From Cytobacillus stercorigallinarum (GTDB lineage: Bacteria; Bacillota; Bacilli; Bacillales; Cytobacillaceae): DNA of 64,000 nt. Below the pieces are notes generated by a model. It worked only from the letters and a program-made list of their open reading frames with translations, did no database searches and was not told where the DNA came from. Positions 34,154 to 43,323 of this stretch are shown one piece after another (position 1 is the stretch's first letter; each line of letters starts with the position of its first letter). The position numbers and the translations under genes were made by a program. The DNA lies in contig NZ_JACSQT010000004.1 of NCBI RefSeq assembly GCF_014836495.1, forward strand, positions 124,001 through 188,000, in the 5' to 3' direction.

Positions 34154-35416
34154 TTAAGAAGCTTTTTGAACTTTATTATCAGTTGGCGGGTTAAATTGGC
34201 CTTCCCACTTTGCGATAACAAGTGCTGCAAGTGAATTACCAACTACGTTAACTGCTGTACGACCCATATCTAGGATACGGTCGATACCTGCGATAAAAGC
34301 AAGACCTGCTGCAGGCAGTCCAATTGTACTGAAAGTAGCTAGTAGAACAACAAACGAAACGCCTGGTACACCTGCCATACCTTTAGAAGTAATCATTAGT
34401 ACAAGCATTAATGTGATTTGGTCAACAATACTTAAATCAATACCAAACATTTGTGCAATAAATAATGCTGCAATGGCTTGGTATAATACGGAACCATCGA
34501 GGTTAAACGAATAACCAGTTGGAATAACAAAAGAAGCAATATGTTTCGGGCTTCCTGCTTGTTCCATCTTGTCCATAATTCTTGGAAGAACTGTCTCTGA
34601 GCTCGCTGTTGAGAAAGCTAGAAGTAATTCTTCTTTAATGGATCCCAGTAATTTAAAGATATTTACACCGATTATTTTAGCCATAATACCTAAAATAACG
34701 ACCACGAAGAATGCCATTGTTCCATACACTGTTAACGCTAATTTCCCTAACGGAATCAATGATTCAAAACCATATTTTGAAATAGTTACACCGATTAACG
34801 CAAAAACCCCTATCGGCGCGTACTTCATAAATAAGTTTGTTACATAAAACATAGCCTTAGCTGTGCCTTCAAAAAATCTTAATACTGGTTTCCCTTTTTC
34901 ACCAATTGCTGCGACTCCTAGTCCAAATACAACGGCAAAGAAAATAATCGCAAGCATGTCGCCTTCAACCATCGCTTGAACCGGATTTGTTGGTACAATA
35001 TGCAATAGTGTTTCGGCTATTGTTTTTCCTTCTTGCTCTTCATTTGTTTCAACATAGCCAGAAATATCATTCTGTTCTAGGCTCTCCATATCCAAACCTG
35101 CTCCAGGTTGGAATATATTAGCGGAAATAAGTCCAACTGCAATCGCTACCATTGTCATTCCAATGAAATAAAACAGTGATTTACCGCCGAGCTTACCGAC
35201 TGATTTAATGTCACCCACACCAGCAATAGCAACAATGATTGTTGAAAGGACGATCGGTACGACAATCATTTTAATTAAACGGATAAATAAATCACCAAAA
35301 GGCTGTAAAATACTTTGAGCGGTTTCATTTCCGTAGAAAATACCACCGATAACGATACCTAAAATAAGACCAATCAAAATTTGAGTAGCTAGACTCATTT
35401 TAAATATTTTTTTCAT
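34154..35416 (-). CDS. Glutamate/aspartate or C4-dicarboxylate:cation symporter (DAACS family)
   Basis: A 420-residue transporter of the GltP/GltT/DctA family with eight membrane helices and two re-entrant loops. The serine-rich loop reads AFSTASSETVLPRIM, the central FVIPTGYSFNLDGSVLYQ and the C-terminal DRILDMGRTAVNVVGNSLAA substrate and sodium-binding blocks are intact. B. subtilis GltT and GltP are the closest in character. It is single, with a c-di-AMP riboswitch leader and sigma-A promoter upstream. Control by c-di-AMP fits glutamate as counter-ion of potassium and as an osmolyte. Confidence 0.93.
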   Translation of the reverse strand: MKKIFKMSLATQILIGLILGIVIGGIFYGNETAQSILQPFGDLFIRLIKMIVVPIVLSTIIVAIAGVGDIKSVGKLGGKSLFYFIGMTMVAIAVGLISANIFQPGAGLDMESLEQNDISGYVETNEEQEGKTIAETLLHIVPTNPVQAMVEGDMLAIIFFAVVFGLGVAAIGEKGKPVLRFFEGTAKAMFYVTNLFMKYAPIGVFALIGVTISKYGFESLIPLGKLALTVYGTMAFFVVVILGIMAKIIGVNIFKLLGSIKEELLLAFSTASSETVLPRIMDKMEQAGSPKHIASFVIPTGYSFNLDGSVLYQAIAALFIAQMFGIDLSIVDQITLMLVLMITSKGMAGVPGVSFVVLLATFSTIGLPAAGLAFIAGIDRILDMGRTAVNVVGNSLAALVIAKWEGQFNPPTDNKVQKAS

Positions 35417-35550
35417 AAAAAAACCTCACCTTCTATAAATTTGATCAAGTGCTTAGGCAAGGGAAACAAGGTTAATTAATTTAAGGTGAAAATAAACCAA
35501 AAAAAAAGCCTTTTCAGTTATTTTCCCGCAATCATATAAACTCCTTTTGT

Positions 35551-35690
35551 TTCCTTTAATGCTGACGAGGTTAGCTTTCGGGTTAGGGCTAAGGGAAACA
35601 GTAAGCCCCTCTAACATACATAGATTCACCCCAAACGGACATGTCCGCTGTAAAAATTGGGTCCCCCGTTCTTAGAAAAAAGATTAAGCA
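35551..35690 (-). ncRNA. ydaO-type c-di-AMP riboswitch upstream of the glutamate symporter
   Basis: On the minus strand the class-defining blocks appear in order: GCTTAATC, GGGGGACCCA, a CGGACATGTCCG hairpin, GGGGTGAATC, AGCCCTAACCCGAAAGCTAAC and CTCGTCAGC. It closely parallels the ktrAB leader in the same window. An expression-platform terminator is less clear than for ktrAB: a weak AGTTAT/ATAACT stem precedes a T run near 35500. The call should hold in a covariance search. Confidence 0.9.
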
Positions 35691-35712
35691 ATTTATTACA
35701 AAATACTTTTCT

Positions 35713-35742
35713 ATTATATTATTAATACATTGAAATTGTAAA
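35713..35742 (-). promoter_or_regulatory. Sigma-A promoter of the symporter leader
   Basis: TTTACA (35742-35737) and TATAAT (35718-35713) with an 18-base spacer on the minus strand, about 20 bases before the riboswitch. Confidence 0.65.
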
Positions 35743-36207
35743 TAGAAAGAATTACCGAGGATATTTAAAGCTGTGCGTTCACTATCGCGCACCTATCTAT
35801 CAAAACCTTTATAATTCTCGTAAATACTTATATTTCCTCTTGTTTACTACAACATATTTAAATTTAAATCATCCTATTACATCTCTTTTTTAAATAAAAA
35901 TTAAAGAAAAATATACATAAAATTTACAAAACTAATTTTTCTGAAATATCAATTATTTAGACTCCCTAAATATAAATAATTACTCAGCTGTTACCTCAAT
36001 GAGCTTATTTGTTGGTGGTTGATTTTTTAGCGAATGCTTTTGTTATCACTAATACCCATGCCTATCATTAAACATCGTTTGATGATTCATGTAGATATTC
36101 TCACGTTTTCATTAGCAATAAAATGTGGAATCAAATAAGGAGACACAACTATCACAGGAGCGCTGCAGGAGTGACTTCAGGTTTACTAAAGTTGGGGACA
36201 CAAAAAG
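35743..36207. other. AT-rich gene-free interval
   Basis: About 465 bases with very low GC, many stops in all frames and no recognisable gene. Near 36140-36200 a short stretch with AAGGAGACACAAC and GGAGCGCTGCAGGAG is richer in G and may be a relic of a former gene. No RNA family was recognised. Confidence 0.5.
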
Positions 36208-36250
36208 AAAAAGATGGCAAAAGGGAATGTATAACCCTTGCCATCTTTTT
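36208..36250 (-). terminator. Terminator after the PhnB-like gene
   Basis: AAAGATGGCAAGGG and CCCTTTTGCCATCTTT arms followed by T residues on the minus strand. Confidence 0.85.
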
Positions 36251-36253
36251 TAA

Positions 36254-36649
36254 TTAAGGTAGATTGATTTGCCAAGACACACCGAAGCGATCATTAATCC
36301 AAACAAATTGCTGACTAAAACCATAATCACCTAAAGGCATTAATTCCGTACCACCGTCTACTAGTTTTTCGTAGACATTACGTAGCTCTTCCGCAGTGTC
36401 ACAATTCAAATAAAAGGAAAAGCTGGGTGTGAAATTGAACTGATGGGCGATATTACTATCAATGCACATCACTTCTTGATCCTTTAGCTTGAATATCGCA
36501 TTCATTACTGTGCCTTCATCACCCGCTTCATTTTCACCATAGCGGGCAATATTTATAATGCTTGAGTCTTCAATAATTGATGTATAGTAATTCATCGCTT
36601 GCTCTGCCTGTCCATCTTGAAACATTAGAAAGGGCATGACACTTTTCAT
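36254..36649 (-). CDS. PhnB-like VOC family protein
   Basis: A 131-residue glyoxalase/VOC-fold protein of the PhnB/YjdN group (MPFLMFQDGQAEQAMNYYTS, SFYLNCDTAEEL, FGVSWQINLP). The group is common but mostly of unknown function. AAGGAG precedes ATG. Monocistronic with its own terminator. Confidence 0.85.
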   Translation of the reverse strand: MKSVMPFLMFQDGQAEQAMNYYTSIIEDSSIINIARYGENEAGDEGTVMNAIFKLKDQEVMCIDSNIAHQFNFTPSFSFYLNCDTAEELRNVYEKLVDGGTELMPLGDYGFSQQFVWINDRFGVSWQINLP

Positions 36650-36713
36650 CGCTAATCTCCTTTATCTCTCATTTTCATCCATCATACTTCAAGAAGAAGT
36701 TAGGGGCAAATCA

Positions 36714-37946
36714 TTAGCTAGAGACAGCCTTATCCTCAAAATAACTTGCTTTTGATGGTCGATAGATAGTCGCGACTAATACAATGGAAACCACTCCACT
36801 AATCACTGCAAAGACAACACTTACTTCTTGTAAGGTAAACCACTCTGCTAGGAGACCAAGTAATAATGTCAAACCAATTTGAACGATTCCTTGCAGGAGA
36901 TCAGCCACACTTGCAAACCTCCCCATAATGTCGACAGGTACTTGTTTTTGGAAAAAAGTCACATAACCAGCATTGGCAAATGTAAAGAAGAACCCTAATA
37001 CGACAAAGGCGATGGTTGCAGTTAAATAATGTGTGGATGCATAGAAGACAATGTAACCAATCGATGTCAATAACATTCCCGCACCAATATATAGTTTTAA
37101 TGATAATTTTTTCGCTAATAAACTCGAACATAAACCTCCAAGTATAGCACCAATACCTGTCATGGCTACAATATAGCCATACGCTTCATTGGACAGGCCA
37201 AGATCTCTCGTTAGAAAGGTAACCTCTTGAGAATCTAGGGCGACACATATGAGCATCGTCGTTTGGAATAACAAATAGACAGATATAAAATACTTGGCTC
37301 CTTTAGAAAAGCGAATAATCGTCCGCCAATCTTCTACCAATGTTTTAAATCGAATTCTCTCTCTTACATGATTATTCTGCTCATCTACATTCGGAAGTAA
37401 GAAAATAAAGAAAGCACATATAATAAAAGTAGCGGCATTTATATAGAAGCAGACCGCCAAACTAACCGTCGTCATTAATACCCCTGCAATTGCTGGACCA
37501 ATCATAATTGCCCCATTACCTGCCATTCCGATAAGTGAGTTGACTCGCTTACGTTCTGACTCTGGAATTAATTTGGTTATGTATACTTGTGAGCTTGGTC
37601 CAAAGAAACTACCAGCCAAATTAATGAGTAACAATAAAAAGTAAATCAACCATAATGAATGTACAAATGGTAAACAGACAACTAAAAGACCTCGTACAAT
37701 ATCGGTAAAAATCATTAACCTTCTCTTATTTACTCTATCAATCACACTTCCTGACCAAAGGTTGGTCAAAAGCATAGCTAAAGGTCTAATAATATAAAGA
37801 CCCGCAACTGCAGCTGCAGAACCGGTTAAGTCAATAATATATACGTTCAACGCAATCAAATAAATCCAATTCCCTAAATAAGAAACGCCTATACCCAATA
37901 TAAGCAGCGCAGGATTTCTCCAACCGATAGGTATCACCCCTTGCAA
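36714..37946 (-). CDS. MFS efflux transporter, DHA3/EntS-like
   Basis: A 410-residue, 12-helix major facilitator of the drug/H+ antiporter-3 type (MefA, EntS relatives). Motif A lies in LWSGSVIDRVNKRRLMI after helix 2, with FFGPSSQVYITKLIPESERKRVNSLIG typical of this group. The TTG start lacks a good ribosome site, and the GTG 3 codons later lies on the AAGGGG itself, so the start is uncertain. Substrate unknown. It is divergent from the small hydrolase gene. Confidence 0.85.
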   Translation of the reverse strand: MQGVIPIGWRNPALLILGIGVSYLGNWIYLIALNVYIIDLTGSAAAVAGLYIIRPLAMLLTNLWSGSVIDRVNKRRLMIFTDIVRGLLVVCLPFVHSLWLIYFLLLLINLAGSFFGPSSQVYITKLIPESERKRVNSLIGMAGNGAIMIGPAIAGVLMTTVSLAVCFYINAATFIICAFFIFLLPNVDEQNNHVRERIRFKTLVEDWRTIIRFSKGAKYFISVYLLFQTTMLICVALDSQEVTFLTRDLGLSNEAYGYIVAMTGIGAILGGLCSSLLAKKLSLKLYIGAGMLLTSIGYIVFYASTHYLTATIAFVVLGFFFTFANAGYVTFFQKQVPVDIMGRFASVADLLQGIVQIGLTLLLGLLAEWFTLQEVSVVFAVISGVVSIVLVATIYRPSKASYFEDKAVSS

Positions 37947-38020
37947 AAAAATATAAGATTCAGAAAATACAGTACAGGAAATATGTTACACTACTTATAA
38001 AAAATAACAAGGGGAAATTG

Positions 38021-38659
38021 ATGGAAATTCATGAAATAAACTTACAAAAAGAGGAAAAAACAGTTAGATATACTCATATAAATTTAGGTGCTTCGTCCGT
38101 ATGTATCATGTTTTCAGGAGCGGGATACAACTATAATCATCCATTGTTTTACTACGCTACAATGATGATGATTGAGCAGGGGATTGATGTTGTTCATATT
38201 CATTATCAATATGAAACAAATTTATTAAAAACACATAGAGTAGAAGACATTTCATCTTTAATGATGGAAGATATTCACCTTGTTATTACGGATATATTTA
38301 AAAAACATACCTATGAAAAAACCATCCTGTTGGGCAAGTCTCTTGGTACGATACCGATTACTTTACACCTTGCGAGAGATGAAATTTTCCGCGAGGCACA
38401 GATTATTCTTTTAACACCGTTATTAACATTTCCGACAATTGCAAAGGCAACTGTATTTATAAAGCAACAAGTGTTACTCATCATCGGTAATCAAGATCTA
38501 TATTTCCATCATGAAACGATCGAAGAATTGAAGGGACATTCTGTTCAAGTAAAAATAATCGATGGCGCCAATCACTCACTCGACATCGGCTATCATACTG
38601 GTCAATCACTTCAAACGTTACAAACAGTAATGAATGAAGTGAAAAGGTTTATTTTTTGA
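38021..38659 (+). CDS. Small alpha/beta hydrolase
   Basis: A 212-residue soluble protein. The nucleophile elbow is LLGKSLGTIPI, the acid region GNQDLYFH and the histidine GANHSLDIG, so the catalytic triad is complete. It resembles YvaM/dienelactone-like small hydrolases without known substrate. AAGGGG 6 bases before the ATG at 38021 sets the start. It is the only plus-strand gene between 20 and 51 kb. Confidence 0.85.
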   Translation: MEIHEINLQKEEKTVRYTHINLGASSVCIMFSGAGYNYNHPLFYYATMMMIEQGIDVVHIHYQYETNLLKTHRVEDISSLMMEDIHLVITDIFKKHTYEKTILLGKSLGTIPITLHLARDEIFREAQIILLTPLLTFPTIAKATVFIKQQVLLIIGNQDLYFHHETIEELKGHSVQVKIIDGANHSLDIGYHTGQSLQTLQTVMNEVKRFIF

Positions 38660-38679
38660 TAAGGTTAAAAATTTAAAAA

Positions 38680-39069
38680 TTATTTTATCATACTTATTAA
38701 AATTTGCTTCTTATATTTTTGAAAATCAACAATGTCGAAACCGATAAAGTATTTAGACCGCTCATCAGCAAAATAAAATTGGATGCCTTTTAATAGATAA
38801 TGCTTCTTAACAGGTTTTTCAGATAGCCGGAAAGAAAGAATTTCACCATTCTCGTGATATATTTTTTCTAATCCTGCTATTGGGGATAACTTTTTCGCAT
38901 TCGCTCCAAAACATTCTATACCAACGATGCGATCATCCTCATCAATATCAACTAGTAATGGGGAATCACCTACGTCTTCTGTTGCTTGAATGGTATACGT
39001 TTCTGTATCAGGTAGCAAATAGATATAGCCAGCTCCTGCCTCTATATCAAATGTAATTCTAGATTTCAA
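38680..39069 (-). CDS. DUF2283-like protein
   Basis: A 129-residue soluble protein. Residues 5-60 show the DUF2283 pattern (TFDIEAGAGYIYLL, VDIDEDDRIVGIECFGA), the rest is not recognised. TTG start with GGGGGAG close upstream. Function unknown. Convergent with the small hydrolase gene, 20 bases apart. Confidence 0.72.
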   Translation of the reverse strand: MKSRITFDIEAGAGYIYLLPDTETYTIQATEDVGDSPLLVDIDEDDRIVGIECFGANAKKLSPIAGLEKIYHENGEILSFRLSEKPVKKHYLLKGIQFYFADERSKYFIGFDIVDFQKYKKQILISMIK

Positions 39070-39153
39070 TCGTTCTCCCCCTCAAATTTCAGTTTAATGC
39101 TTATTATGTATATATAGGATTCCTCTGTATAGAAACCCTACATTTTTAATGGC

Positions 39154-41631
39154 TTATTTACTGTTATTTAACGTATCAACCAATTGGGCAAGCATTTGTT
39201 TCATTTCTTGTTGTTCTTGTTGGTATCGGTTAGCAAGCTCGATTATTTCACTTTCATTGCCTTTAATCATAATAATGACTTGATTAGCGGCCGTTCTTTT
39301 TATCACACGATATCCTTGCTGCGAAATTGTCGCTATACCCGCATCATTTGGTAAACAATAACCATTTACTTGACAGCTACCATCATCTCTTACTCTTAAT
39401 TGTCCCAATAACCCTACTGCAGACCACTCTTGTCTATCTTGTCTTGAAACATAAGGTTGTGATGGATCCCACTTCGTACTAATGATTGGCCTTTTTCCTT
39501 TTATAGATGGGACATTATCTCCTCTTTTTGTAGCTGGCAAAGGTACCTCGATATCGGTATACAATCTACGGCCCCAATCATCTAATTCATATTTCCCTTG
39601 CCAACTCAAGCTAGCACTATTACCTAACAAGCTTGGGGTCGCACTTGTTATACCTAGAATATAGCTATCAGATGAAGTTGCTTTTCGTATCTTATCACCT
39701 TCTAACGTAACAAAGTAACCGACATCAATTGCAGACCCATCTAAACTTTCAAACATCTCCGCTATATCTGCCCCACCAGTGTTATACGTAGCTCCATCAA
39801 TGTACATTTCACCATTACTAGCTAACCATTTGGCACCAAGGCCTCTTGTCCCTGGAGCTGTTCCGTTGCCAATAAACCATGAATAAGACTCTTCAGCATC
39901 ACCGTATTGACCCATAATATGAGCGCCCGCTTGATCATTTGTACTTGTTCCAAGTCCCTCAGCATGAGAGTAATCACCTGAAGCTATCGTACTTGCACCT
40001 TCCGCATGACTTGCTAATCCACTCGCCACATTGTTAAAACCTTCAACATGAGAACTATTTCCACTTGCTGTGTTAGGTGCAGGCAAGTTTACACCATCTG
40101 AACCTCCTTCTGCGTGTGCTGAAAAGCCACTTGCAGTATTTTCAGTTCCTTCTGCATGAGAAGCATTTCCGCTAGCAATTGTACCTAATCCTTCGGCATG
40201 AGCATAAGGAGCATCAAATGTTGTGCTAGATAAGTAGCCCTCAGCATGGGAAGCAGTGCCTGCCGCTACTGTACTCTGCCCTTGGGCATGTGCAAAACCT
40301 CCTGAGGCAATTGTGGAATTTCCTTCGGCGTGGGAATTGTAGCCAGATGCCTCTGATCCATCACCCTCCGCATGAGACCAAGTACCAGAAGCAACTGTTG
40401 AAGTACCTTCCGCATGAGCCGCTTCTCCACTTGCAACGGTTAAATATCCTTCCGCATGAGTATACACACCTTGGGCCTGTGTACTCCCCCCTTCTGCATG
40501 AGAGTAAGATCCTATCGCTTGAGTATTGTACCCTTCGGCATGAGTACCAAAGTTACTTGCTACACTTAGAAAACCCTCGGCATGTGCGCCAGAATTGGAG
40601 GCAGTTGTTTGAATGCCCTCCGCATGAGCTCCATAAGCTGTTGCATTTGTTGAACCACCTTCGGCATGCGCAGCGATAGCGGTAGCAGAAGTAGATAAAC
40701 CCTCGGCATGTGCAGCACTACCAGAAGCTAACGTACCATCTCCTTCCGCATGAGAGGCATCTCCACTCGCGGTTGTACCTAACCCTTCTGCATGCGAAGC
40801 ACCCCCACTTGCTGTTGATTCTGAACCTTCTGCATGCGAAACATCTCCACTTGCACTTGTTTCAGAACCTTCGGCATGAGAGGTTTCTCCACTAGCTGTT
40901 GTTGCATAACCCTCGGCATGACTATTATCTCCAACCGCCGATGTATTTGTTCCTTCAGCATGTGCCTCATTTCCAATTGCTGACGTATTAATCCCCTCGG
41001 CATGAGAGGCATATCCACTTGCTTCAGTCCCATGTCCCTCAGCGTGTGATACACCGCCCGTGGCCAAACTTTCAAACCCTTCTGCATGGGAGGCTGCCCC
41101 TAATGCATTCGTCGAATTTCCCTCCGCATGAGAACCTTCGCCGCTTGCAGTCGTACTAAAACCTTCTGCATGCGCAGCGGTTCCACTTGTATTCGTTTGA
41201 GCCCCTTCTGTATGTGAACCAATTCCTGCTGTTACTGTTCCATAACCTTCTGCATGTGAACTATCAGCAATCGCCATATTCCCAAAGCCTTCCACATGGG
41301 ATGCTGTGCCTAAAGCTTCCGTCGAATTCCCCTCCGCATGGGAGGCTTGCCCACTCGCTAGTGTATTAAACCCTTCACTATGTGCGGCGACCTCCGTCGC
41401 ATTAGTACTTGAGCCTTCCACATGAGAAGCTGCACCTGTTGCTGTTGATGCATAACCCTCGGCATGTGATGTCTCACCAGTTGCTATACTATTATAGCCC
41501 TCCGCATGAGATGCTGTGCCAACAGCTTCTGTTGTACTACCTTCCGCATGCGAAGCCACACCACTTGCAGTAGTATTATAGCCACCTGCATCGGAACATG
41601 TCCCTAAAGCATTTCTATTACAATCAGCCAA
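39154..41631 (-). CDS. Giant SHAEG-repeat fibre protein with Peptidase_G2-like C-terminus
   Basis: An 825-residue protein. After a short ADCNRNALG start, about 38 repeats of 14 residues (xTxASGxxSHAEGx) run to about residue 585. They resemble the left-handed beta-roll head repeats of trimeric autotransporters (YadA/Hia, Hep_Hag). The C-terminal 230 residues have GADIAEMFES, GYFVTLEGDKIRKA and VGLLGQLRVRDDGSC, the pattern of Peptidase_G2/intramolecular-chaperone auto-cleavage domains of Bacillus phage tail proteins, and end in a coiled coil. No signal peptide or LPXTG is present. Start TTG 41631 has AAAGGAG 8 bases upstream; a more 5' ATG lacks one. No phage genes surround it. Confidence 0.85.
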   Translation of the reverse strand: MADCNRNALGTCSDAGGYNTTASGVASHAEGSTTEAVGTASHAEGYNSIATGETSHAEGYASTATGAASHVEGSSTNATEVAAHSEGFNTLASGQASHAEGNSTEALGTASHVEGFGNMAIADSSHAEGYGTVTAGIGSHTEGAQTNTSGTAAHAEGFSTTASGEGSHAEGNSTNALGAASHAEGFESLATGGVSHAEGHGTEASGYASHAEGINTSAIGNEAHAEGTNTSAVGDNSHAEGYATTASGETSHAEGSETSASGDVSHAEGSESTASGGASHAEGLGTTASGDASHAEGDGTLASGSAAHAEGLSTSATAIAAHAEGGSTNATAYGAHAEGIQTTASNSGAHAEGFLSVASNFGTHAEGYNTQAIGSYSHAEGGSTQAQGVYTHAEGYLTVASGEAAHAEGTSTVASGTWSHAEGDGSEASGYNSHAEGNSTIASGGFAHAQGQSTVAAGTASHAEGYLSSTTFDAPYAHAEGLGTIASGNASHAEGTENTASGFSAHAEGGSDGVNLPAPNTASGNSSHVEGFNNVASGLASHAEGASTIASGDYSHAEGLGTSTNDQAGAHIMGQYGDAEESYSWFIGNGTAPGTRGLGAKWLASNGEMYIDGATYNTGGADIAEMFESLDGSAIDVGYFVTLEGDKIRKATSSDSYILGITSATPSLLGNSASLSWQGKYELDDWGRRLYTDIEVPLPATKRGDNVPSIKGKRPIISTKWDPSQPYVSRQDRQEWSAVGLLGQLRVRDDGSCQVNGYCLPNDAGIATISQQGYRVIKRTAANQVIIMIKGNESEIIELANRYQQEQQEMKQMLAQLVDTLNNSK
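39905..41590 (-). repeat. Tandem 42-bp coding repeats of the SHAEG fibre
   Basis: The 14-codon unit is repeated about 38 times with strong protein conservation but diverged codons. A few longer units contain inserts, for example TTFDAPY and DGVNLPAPN. Divergence at synonymous positions indicates an old array rather than a recent slippage product. Confidence 0.9.
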
Positions 41632-41783
41632 ATGTAACACTCCTTTCCACAAGAATTTAATCTTTATCATGATAGTTTATTAAGAAGAGATCATTTTCGT
41701 GTGGACAAGTAACCTATTTTTATCACTTTATCTCTTTGGCATTTTCTAAATGTAACCATATTACCGCTCAACTCTTACAAAGC

Positions 41784-41826
41784 AAAAAAAAACGAAAAAA
41801 TGATATATGAAGCAACATTTTTTCGT
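41784..41826 (-). terminator. Terminator of the VOC gene
   Basis: ACGAAAAAATG and CATTTTTTCGT arms with a 12-base loop and a long T run on the minus strand. Confidence 0.8.
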
Positions 41827-41835
41827 AAAATCTCA

Positions 41836-42324
41836 TTACTCTTTTATATATATATCTTGTAGCTTAAGTACCTTCAAAGATTCTTCCCATTCAGTGATAG
41901 ACCACTTTTTGCAAACTTTCTGCAACTCCTCTGGTGTATCCACCGTACACATCAACTCTAAACTATTGCCGTCCGGGTCTTTAAAATAAACTGACGCATT
42001 ACTTTGATGTGATCGAATAAATGGAGCCACCGACTTTCTGTTGCCAAAGGGTACGGCTTTTATCCCCTTTGTTTCTAACCATTTTAATGAACGCTTTAAA
42101 TTTTCATAGGAAACCCGAAAGGCAACATGTCTAACAGAAGGATGATAGGGCAACTTGTACTCTTCTCCTTGCCATAGCCCTAACCAACTTTTATCCTTTT
42201 CAATCCAGAGAAATACTGTCTCTTCATCCCTTAATGCCACTTCTAACCCTAGATTCGTATAAAATTCAATCGCGTCATCTAGATTTTTGACTGGTAAATG
42301 AGCTTCATACAGACCTTCTATCAT
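41836..42324 (-). CDS. VOC/glyoxalase-like protein
   Basis: A 162-residue two-motif VOC protein: EAHLPVKNLDDAIEFYTNLGLEVAL at the start and VYFKDPDGNSLELMC near 130. Relatives include fosfomycin-resistance enzymes and lactoylglutathione lyases; the metal ligands H9, H102-like and E134 are in the expected places, but activity is unknown. GGAGGA is 11 bases before ATG. Confidence 0.82.
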   Translation of the reverse strand: MIEGLYEAHLPVKNLDDAIEFYTNLGLEVALRDEETVFLWIEKDKSWLGLWQGEEYKLPYHPSVRHVAFRVSYENLKRSLKWLETKGIKAVPFGNRKSVAPFIRSHQSNASVYFKDPDGNSLELMCTVDTPEELQKVCKKWSITEWEESLKVLKLQDIYIKE

Positions 42325-42477
42325 TGCATCATCAGTCCTCCTTTATCTAGTTATATTTTCAATCAAAAGAGAACAAATCGCGACCGATCAAAGCTGTATC
42401 TTACTTACGACTTTTGATGGAGAGCGGACTTTACCAGTATGCCACTTTCTTGAACAACCTCCAACCCTCATCCCCCT

Positions 42478-42939
42478 CTAGTCCCGCCACGATTTCTCTG
42501 GGCGATCTGGTGGAAAGCCATTTGTTCTGCGATACGCCTTCCTCTCATCCGTGAACTCAAACCATTTTTTAGGAAATTCCTTATTGTTAGCGAAATGAAT
42601 GACACAGCGAATTTGATCTTCCACACAACCATCCGTCCTCACACCCATTTCCTTTTCCAACAGATCAAATAGTTTTCCCGGGTCTTCATTCTTTATATCT
42701 TCTAAACAATAGATTTGGAGATATCGAACAAGTTTATCCGCTAATTCAAAACCAATCGAGGGCACCAATTGAAAGCCTGCCCATCCCTTAATCTTTCGTG
42801 CCCTTTCATCTGATATATTTAAATGCTGACCGATTTCTTTTATCGCAAGTGTATGGATTTGGCTGACCTTCAATCTGGCCTTTCGAAGTTCAGACCTTTC
42901 ATCCGCCGTTAAAGGTAATTTAGGTTGATAAGATGGCAT
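42478..42939 (-). CDS. Pathogenicity-locus (Cdd1)-like helix-hairpin-helix protein
   Basis: A 153-residue protein. The region SIGFELADKLVRYLQIYCLEDIKNEDPGKLFDLLEKEMG matches the Cdd1/pathogenicity-locus family, a helix-hairpin-helix-type DNA-binding fold of unknown role; WFEFTDERKAYR is the usual end. AAGGAGG precedes ATG. It is 11 bases downstream of the next gene and in line with it. Confidence 0.8.
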   Translation of the reverse strand: MPSYQPKLPLTADERSELRKARLKVSQIHTLAIKEIGQHLNISDERARKIKGWAGFQLVPSIGFELADKLVRYLQIYCLEDIKNEDPGKLFDLLEKEMGVRTDGCVEDQIRCVIHFANNKEFPKKWFEFTDERKAYRRTNGFPPDRPEKSWRD

Positions 42940-42950
42940 CGACTTCCTCC

Positions 42951-43289
42951 TTACTGGTATTCATTTAAGGTTATTGGTTTATATCCTTTTCGTTTTTTAT
43001 AATGATCAAGTGTACCCATCTCTAAGTTAGCTACCATTTCCATTATCTCTAAATCTCTTCTTGTCACAACAGGATCCGCCGCATTCCAGCGAACCGTGCG
43101 AATGAAATAATACGTTTTAATTGGGTGAAAGACTACTTTTGAATGGGGGAAAGCATCGAAAGTAAATTCAAGCGCTCCCCGTTTTTTATAAGAATAGGAA
43201 AGAATATTCATTGTGTGGATCCATCCCTTTGTTTTTAAGTCGTACAATTCTTTACCCTTATACGAAAAGGCTTCAATCCCTTTTAACAC
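42951..43289 (-). CDS. Hypothetical protein
   Basis: A 112-residue basic soluble protein that is not recognised. GTG start with GAGAGG upstream. It lies 34 bases after the aminoglycoside nucleotidyltransferase gene and 11 before the Cdd1-like gene, so the three may be co-transcribed. Confidence 0.65.
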   Translation of the reverse strand: MLKGIEAFSYKGKELYDLKTKGWIHTMNILSYSYKKRGALEFTFDAFPHSKVVFHPIKTYYFIRTVRWNAADPVVTRRDLEIMEMVANLEMGTLDHYKKRKGYKPITLNEYQ

Positions 43290-43323
43290 TTTTTCCTCTC
43301 ATTCTTTAAGCAGCCTATCTTCT

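Noticed and set aside
35589-35792. Minus-strand 67-codon frame upstream of the symporter
   Set aside because: It lies over the c-di-AMP riboswitch and its promoter.
40290-40895. Plus-strand open frames rich in LPHE and LLHA
   Set aside because: They are antisense shadows of the SHAEG repeats, without ribosome sites.
39905-41590. 42-bp tandem repeats that might be mistaken for a CRISPR or satellite array
   Set aside because: The unit is one continuous reading frame with conserved protein and diverged codons and no spacers; it is coding repeat.
39154-41631. Prophage at the fibre gene
   Set aside because: No integrase, terminase, portal or lysis genes lie on either side; neighbours are ordinary chromosomal genes.
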